From: Rhynchopus sp. YZ270_cl-10
Taxonomy: Eukaryota; Euglenozoa; Diplonemea; Diplonemida; Diplonemidae
Length of the DNA stretch: 64,000 bases
Assembly: GCA_964035575.1 (NCBI GenBank)
Contig: OZ037847.1
Location: 124,001 to 188,000 of the forward strand
Direction of reading: 5' to 3'
In this document: positions 58,792 through 64,000 of the stretch, piece by piece
How positions within the stretch are numbered: position 1 is the first letter of the stretch
Layout of the letters: every line of letters begins with the position of its first letter
Position numbers and translations under genes: made by a program
The notes under the pieces: model-generated
What the model saw: the letters and a program-made list of their open reading frames with translations, nothing else
The model's database searches: none
Told to the model about the DNA's origin: nothing

Positions 58792-61700
58792 CACGGATGC
58801 TGCCAGATCTGGCCAGATCTCCAGATCTGGGCCTCCCAGATCTGGCCAGATCTGGAAATTTTTTTTTTTTTTTTGAAAAAAAAAATTTTCCCAGACGTCC
58901 CAGATCTGGCCAGATCTGGCCAGATCTGGCCACATCTGGGAGATCTGGGACGTCTGGGAAAATTTTTTTTTCCAGGTACCCCCAATGACATAACGAAGTA
59001 TCGCTTGAAGTACCGTTCAATATACGTTGCTCGTGTGTGCAAGTTACGAAGTAGGACACACAAGGTATATCAAACGATAAATCAATCAGATAAACGTTAC
59101 ATCATTGGAAAATTGTTGGCACCGCCGCCCTGTCTTCGTATTTATTACGTCGACAGGCCAAACAGCGTTGGGCTCAGAAGAAGCAGTGCAAAACACTGGG
59201 GATCAACATGAGAACCAACTCCCAACAACACAGGCTACCGAAGTAGCAGGTGGGGTGTTGCGGGTGTTTGGGGTGAAAGAAAATCGATTTTGGTAAGTTA
59301 CAGCAGAAAATTCTTAAGTTTGCACAATTGAGAAGGGTGTTACCACTGCCTAATATTATTCGTACATGTGAACCGGTAAGGTCGAGAAGGGTGGACACGG
59401 CATACAAGTACAAGTACAAGTAAGACGTACCTTCTACAAAGGCTGAATTCGCAATTCTTAAGGGATTGAATTCAGCCCCCACGTGGTGTTTTTGAGAAAA
59501 TCATTCCATGGTATACAGCTAATGGTTCCCGAAGAATGATTCGCCCCTCCTCGTTCATGCAAACTTAAGAAAATTCTGAAGTAACTACAACCTGGCGTGC
59601 GGGTACAGATGCATTGCTTTGTTCTTTCCTCAAAGTCATGTGTGATCTCTCGGGTCTGTACTAAAGTCAGTGTTTAGATAAGCATCCACTTGACTCGTTC
59701 TAACAACCGTTGAAATCTAGAACAAAACAATACACTGCCCCTTCTCACACCAAGCCGCCATGCTTCAAGAGCATGCCCTGGGCAAAAATTACTGTGACAA
59801 AAATTAGTTTTCTGGGGGAACGCAATATTTTCTTGTGCCTAGTCCTCCGCAAGAGCAGAGGACAGACTTTCCGGATCCCGAAGTCGAATTTCTTGCACTA
59901 GCTATGCTCCCTGGGTTAAATGGCTATAGCAGTGACTGACTAAGAGGTTCATAATAATTAGGGTGGTCTATGGGGTGGGTTAATGGAAAAGTTGGTATAT
60001 AAACCCGACTTTTACGATCGCCACCTGGTTTTCAAATAATTGCACCAGCTCTTCCGTCGGCACTGCTTCGCTGTCACGATGAAGGGTCGTCGGTTCGGGT
60101 ACCTGTTAAGAGAAATTGAATGTAAAAGTAGAGACTACAACAAAAAAACAAACAAACAAACAAGAAGCCGCCCCGTACCCCTTAAACGTAAAAGTGACAT
60201 TTTTGTTGACAAAAAAAAAAAAAAATAGCTAAAAAATAGCGGACATGTCGAAAAGGGAGAAAACCGGGGGGGTTAAAAACATACCTTGCACTCGGCCCAC
60301 TCTCCAGGTACAAAGAACATCACTGCATGACAAACCCACTACTACAATAGAAAATAACTATTTTTTACCGAACAGAAAGGTCGTTTTTTTGATGAGTGTT
60401 TTCTGAGTGCACACTCAGTGGGGACAAAATGCAACACTTACCGAAAAAATTCTCCAATCGGACAAAAACCTTTCTAAACACCCAAAAAAAACACCTCAGT
60501 CCACATCCGCTGGGGTCGCGAGATGGAAATATATGGTTTTACAGCTTTTGGGGGGTCTAGCGTGGGTCCCAGATGCATTTTGCAACGGGTCTGTGTGTGT
60601 GCCTCAACCGCTTCACAGTACCCTTTTTTGTAACTGAAAACGACGCATCCTGTACCTAAGTGCACTGAAGCCTTGCTTGCGTCCTCCTTCGTGGTTTTGG
60701 GCGTTCGCATGCGAGAATCATTATCGCATTCGCACATGTAATTCTCGCATCATCACGGAGAGGATTTTAGCGTTACGTGACCACAAAAAAAGTGCACAAA
60801 ATTAGTTTGGTCAAAAATCACCTTGCGAAAAAGTACCCAAAAAGCACGGCTATAAAAACGCTAAGGAAAAATCGATATTCATTTTTTGGGCAGAGAAGTG
60901 CGTTTTAGGCGCCCACAGATGGTCAAAACATCAAAATTTTTGTGTTTTTGGCATCTTTGGACACCCAAGGACCCACTATCAGGGGTGAATTTTTTTTGCC
61001 TGAGATTTGCCTTTGCCAAAAATCGAAAAAAAAAATTATGAAGGAAATTGCTAAGAAAAAGTCGAAATTGTGGGCCCCTGTAGTGCATATGGCGGTACCC
61101 CAGATCGTCAAAACACCCGACTCTTGCGTTTTTTTGCACTTTTTTGGTGCACAAAAACCCTACTCAGGGGTCAAAATTTTCCCGGGAAAAAAAATTTTTT
61201 TTTCGAGATTTTTCAAAAATCGACTTGTCTTTGGTAAAAACCACGAAATTTCGGGTGCGCGAAACCACGTTTTAGACCCCCACAGATGCTCAAAAGTGTC
61301 AAATTTTGCTTTTAACGGCCTCAAATCGTCGAAATTAGCCCTATATAGGGGCGAAAAAAAAAATTCGAGAGTCCCTTTCCCTGGGAGACAATAGCCAGAA
61401 ATCTGAGAAAAAAAAAAAAAAAAGGCCAGATTTCCAGATCTGGCCAGATCTGGCCAGATCTGGGGTTTTTTTTTTTTTTTTGAAAAAAAAAATTTCCCAG
61501 ATTCCCAGATCTGGCCAGATCTGTCCAGATCTGGCCAGATCTGTCCAGATCTGGAAACAAGATCTCCACATCTGGAAAACGAGCCAGATCTGGGAAATTG
61601 GCCCCCAAATCTGGCCAGATCTGGCAGCATCCGTGTATATAGGGGCGAAAAAAAAAATTCGAGAGTCCCTTTCCCTGGGAGACAATAGCCAGAAATCTGA

Positions 61701-61929
61701 GAAAAAAAAAAAAAAAAGGCCAGATTTCCAGATCTGGCCAGATCTGGCCAGATCTGGGGTTTTTTTTTTTTTTTTGAAAAAAAAAATTTCCCAGATTCCC
61801 AGATCTGGCCAGATCTGTCCAGATCTGGCCAGATCTGTCCAGATCTGGAAACAAGATCTCCACATCTGGAAAACGAGCCAGATCTGGGAAATTGGCCCCC
61901 AAATCTGGCCAGATCTGGCAGCATCCGTG
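58792..61929. mobile_element. 3-kb TIR DNA element, copy 2, inverted, with a tandem end duplication
   Basis: Reverse-orientation copy of the element at 36758-39741; the two align almost base for base over the central 2 kb. It starts CACGGATGCTGCCAGATCTG and ends with its complement at 61929, flanked by T runs (TTTTTT) that could be the target-site duplication. Compared with copy 1 it lacks one internal module (about 170-190 bp corresponding to 37551-37720) and carries a 294-bp exact-looking tandem duplication of its right end (61342-61635 and 61636-61929). No transposase recognised. Confidence 0.88.
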
Positions 61930-62612
61930 TTTTTTGTTTTTGTTTTTTTTTTTTTTTTGCGTGAAATTATTATTTTTGAAAGAAGGGGGTGAATTAGAAG
62001 ATGAGAAGGATTCTCTCCCAGGACATCTCAAATAAACGAAGAAAACGAAGAAAACTGACAACCAAAAAAGAAAAAGAAGGAAGAAAAAAAAAGAAAACAC
62101 AAGCAATAGCTAAAAACTGGGTGTGCTGTGGATATTGGGGAAACGCGCTCCTGGATTATGGAACTCCCCTTGTACAACACACCCAGCACTCTGCTGCAGG
62201 TATGCGAAAAAACGCTGTTCGTACGCTGCCAGAACCACTGGAGGGAGCTGTCGTCAGACTCCTCCTCGTCCTGCACCATCTGATCGATGGGGTTGCTGGA
62301 CGTAGGCTTGGCGGGCAACTTTTCCTGACTTCACCTTGGGTGAAGGAAAAGTTGCGTGAAGGAAAAAACTTTTTGCAAGGTTGGTGTGGCCCGATTTCTG
62401 GTTTTGCGTGTCTCAAGAATGGCCCAAGAATGGCCCAAAAGTGGGTTAAATCGAGGGGGGGTCCCTTTTTTAATTTGTTACCCGGTGTTTTTTTTGGGGT
62501 GGTTTTCACGCTAGGTCTGACCCGGAGGCACCTCTGCATAGTGACTGGAGGGGAAATTTGGGGTGGTCCGAACCTTTCGGTTAGGAATAATTCACAACAC
62601 GGTGGCTAAAAT
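61930..62612. other. spacer between the TIR element and the satellite
   Basis: Poly-T run, then A/G-rich DNA; the long frame at 62001-62609 has no recognisable composition. A 47-bp segment (62412-62458, containing AGAATGGCCCAAGAATGGCC) recurs at 62935-62981 in direct orientation. A possible stem-loop variant lies near 61998-62030. Confidence 0.5.
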
Positions 62613-62829
62613 CTGTACTGTACTGTACTGTACTGTACTGTACTGTACTGTACTGTACTGTACTGTACTGTACTGTACTGTACTGTACTGTACTGTACTG
62701 TACTGTACTGTACTGTACTGTACTGTACTGTACTGTACTGTACTGTACTGTACTGTACTGTACTGTACTGTACTGTACTGTACTGTACTGTACTGTACTG
62801 TACTGTACTGTACTGTACTGTACTGTACT
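62613..62829. repeat. CTGTA pentanucleotide satellite, about 43 copies
   Basis: Uninterrupted 5-bp tandem repeat over 217 bp with no visible substitution. All frames through it are open because the unit contains no stop in any phase, so the apparent proteins are artefacts. Confidence 0.98.
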
Positions 62830-62846
62830 CCCAATCCCCTGTGTCA

Positions 62847-62894
62847 GTATACTGTGTATACTGTGTATACTGTGTATACTGTGTATACTGTGTA
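62847..62894. repeat. GTATACTGTG decanucleotide repeat, about 5 copies
   Basis: Short 10-bp tandem array starting 17 nt after the CTGTA satellite and sharing its ACTGT core, which suggests one arose from slippage in the other. Confidence 0.95.
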
Positions 62895-64000
62895 AAGGGC
62901 AAAAAAATTAAAAAATACACCTAAAAAAACACGGCTCAAGAATGGCCCAAGAATGGCCCAAAAGTGGGTTAAATCGAGGGGCGGGCCACACCAAAGGTTA
63001 TTTTTTTTTTGAATGCCGAGTGCATAGTAGTGCCATACCTCAAAAATCAAAAGTAAGTTGCAAAGCCACACACAACAACCACCCCAAGGTGGGTGACTCA
63101 CGTTCCTGGTGGAATGCTCGACCTGGGTAGTGACATCATCAGTGTGCTGCAAAAAATGGAAAAGACGAAAAAACGAAAAAACGAAAGAAAAGAACGAGAA
63201 AGAAAAAGAAAAAGAGAGCGCAGTAGATAAGAGTATCCTTCGTCTCGTGCTCAGTCACCTTAACCTTGGGAAAAAGGAAGCCCGAAACGGAAAAAACAAA
63301 AAAATGGGAAAGTAGTATTTAGTCCAACGAGGGAAGGGAAGCATCGTAGCTGGCAGAACAGAGCTGTTCTGTGCGACAGCGTTGAAGAAAGCCTGGCCCT
63401 CTTGCCTTAGCAAATTTAAAGGGGGAATGTATTGACAAAAAAAAATCGATCCGTAGCCATTAATAGACGGTTTGCATCGATGCATCAAAGAAAAAAAAAA
63501 TATTAAGATGAACGGAAAGCCTCCCGTGATCCGTTGCCTTCATCACAATCGTTGGCATCAAATGACACCTGCTTGCAAAAGACGATATCTAGAGGCCACT
63601 GCGCACCTAAAGGAGTGTGGCGGAGCCCCCGTAGTGTGTTGCTTTTGTGTTGTTCTTTTTGTTGTGCCTACATAGTGATACTGTATAAAAGGGATTGTTT
63701 TCTGTGTATTTTATGTGATTTTTATTTTGAAAAAAAAAAAAAAATCGACAACGTGTAGTCACATTGCGACCTCCACGTATGTTTTTTTTTCCCCCTCCCC
63801 TTCCCTCGGGAAAGTCAGGAAAGACAAGAATTTAAGTCGGCAGGCGTAACAAGGAAAGAAAGATTACTGGGGTAGGTGGAAGTAGATGATACGGGAGTAT
63901 AAAAGTGGGTGGGAAGGAAAAAAAAAAGAAACTTTGTCCACACACACAGTGGGATACGGATGACACACACCTTTCCTTTTGCGACCAAAACTCCTTTGTT
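62895..64000. other. terminal spacer
   Basis: Contains the second copy of the 47-bp direct repeat (62935-62981), stem-loop members near 63225-63262 and 63504-63541, and A-rich DNA. No gene supported. A gene could begin beyond the window edge. Confidence 0.5.
63504..63541 (-). other. dispersed stem-loop (family A) with a different stem
   Basis: + strand TAAGATG-AACGGA-AAGCCTCCCGTGA-TCCGTT-GCC. The 6-bp AACGGA/TCCGTT stem has no base identity to the CTAAGC/GCTTAG stem of other members, yet the flanking AAGATGAA and loop GCCTC.CGTG are kept. The gene strand continues TTCATCTTAATA and ten T. Confidence 0.65.

Noticed and set aside
61160-62106. Overlapping 174-261-codon frames in the second TIR element
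   Set aside because: They arise from CCAGATCTGG arrays and homopolymers (DLARSGQIW, FFFFF) duplicated in tandem; not protein-like.
62563-62920. Frames reading YCTVLYCTV or STVQYSTVQY through the satellite
   Set aside because: A 5-bp unit without stops is open in every phase; no coding evidence outside the array.

Overview
This window looks like nuclear DNA of a free-living protist. My best guess is a euglenozoan, possibly diplonemid-like, but that is an inference. Three things point this way. All seven recognisable genes lie on the minus strand over more than 50 kb. Five are single-pass receptor nucleotidyl cyclases whose catalytic motifs (FTDIQSS, YEVKTIGD, DYFGSTVNKAAR) closely resemble those of trypanosomatid receptor adenylate cyclases. 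Several start codons follow a C-rich CACAG acceptor-like site within about 20 nt. Against a kinetoplastid, two genes carry short cis-spliced introns (GTATGT- or GTATGA-type donors, about 50-450 nt). Coding DNA is GC-rich with strong codon bias; spacers are AT-rich with many homopolymer runs. I recognise no tRNA, rRNA, CRISPR array, reverse transcriptase, LTR or virus-like coding sequence.

Layout in + coordinates (genes read right to left). 1-0.98 kb: spacer. 0.98-9.2 kb: a four-exon gene for a type I membrane mucin-like adhesin of about 2,550 residues (signal peptide, EGF-like plus IPT/TIG-like module, Ser/Thr-rich stalk with 34 copies of a 22-residue repeat, a second EGF plus TIG module, Cys-rich region, DUF11-like domain, one membrane helix). 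10.0-21.2 kb: a five-exon gene for an unrecognised protein of about 3,578 residues with a lysine-rich repeat tail. 21.2-25.8 kb: spacer. 25.8-35.7 kb: receptor cyclases R1, R2 and R3. 35.7-40.6 kb: spacer holding a 2,984-bp terminal-inverted-repeat element with a 7-bp target-site duplication. 40.6-43.2 kb: R4. 43.2-49.7 kb: repeat-rich spacer with a second TIR element and a small MITE-like element. 49.7-52.3 kb: R5. 52.3-64 kb: gene-free DNA with a TA-flanked TIR element, an inverted second copy of the 3-kb element, and a pentanucleotide satellite.

How the genes fit together: R1 and R2 have a BMP/PnrA-type ectodomain, a GCC2/GCC3-like Cys-rich stalk, one membrane helix, an intact class III cyclase domain and a second, degenerate cyclase-like domain. 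R3-R5 keep the ectodomain and membrane region but have only the degenerate domain. The array therefore mixes apparent enzymes with apparent pseudo-enzymes and shows mosaic exchange between copies. The mucin-like protein would share the same cell surface.

A dispersed set of short imperfect stem-loops lies in nearly every spacer and in one intron, almost always in one orientation and followed, on the gene strand, by a pyrimidine tract. This is the most unusual non-coding signal I found.
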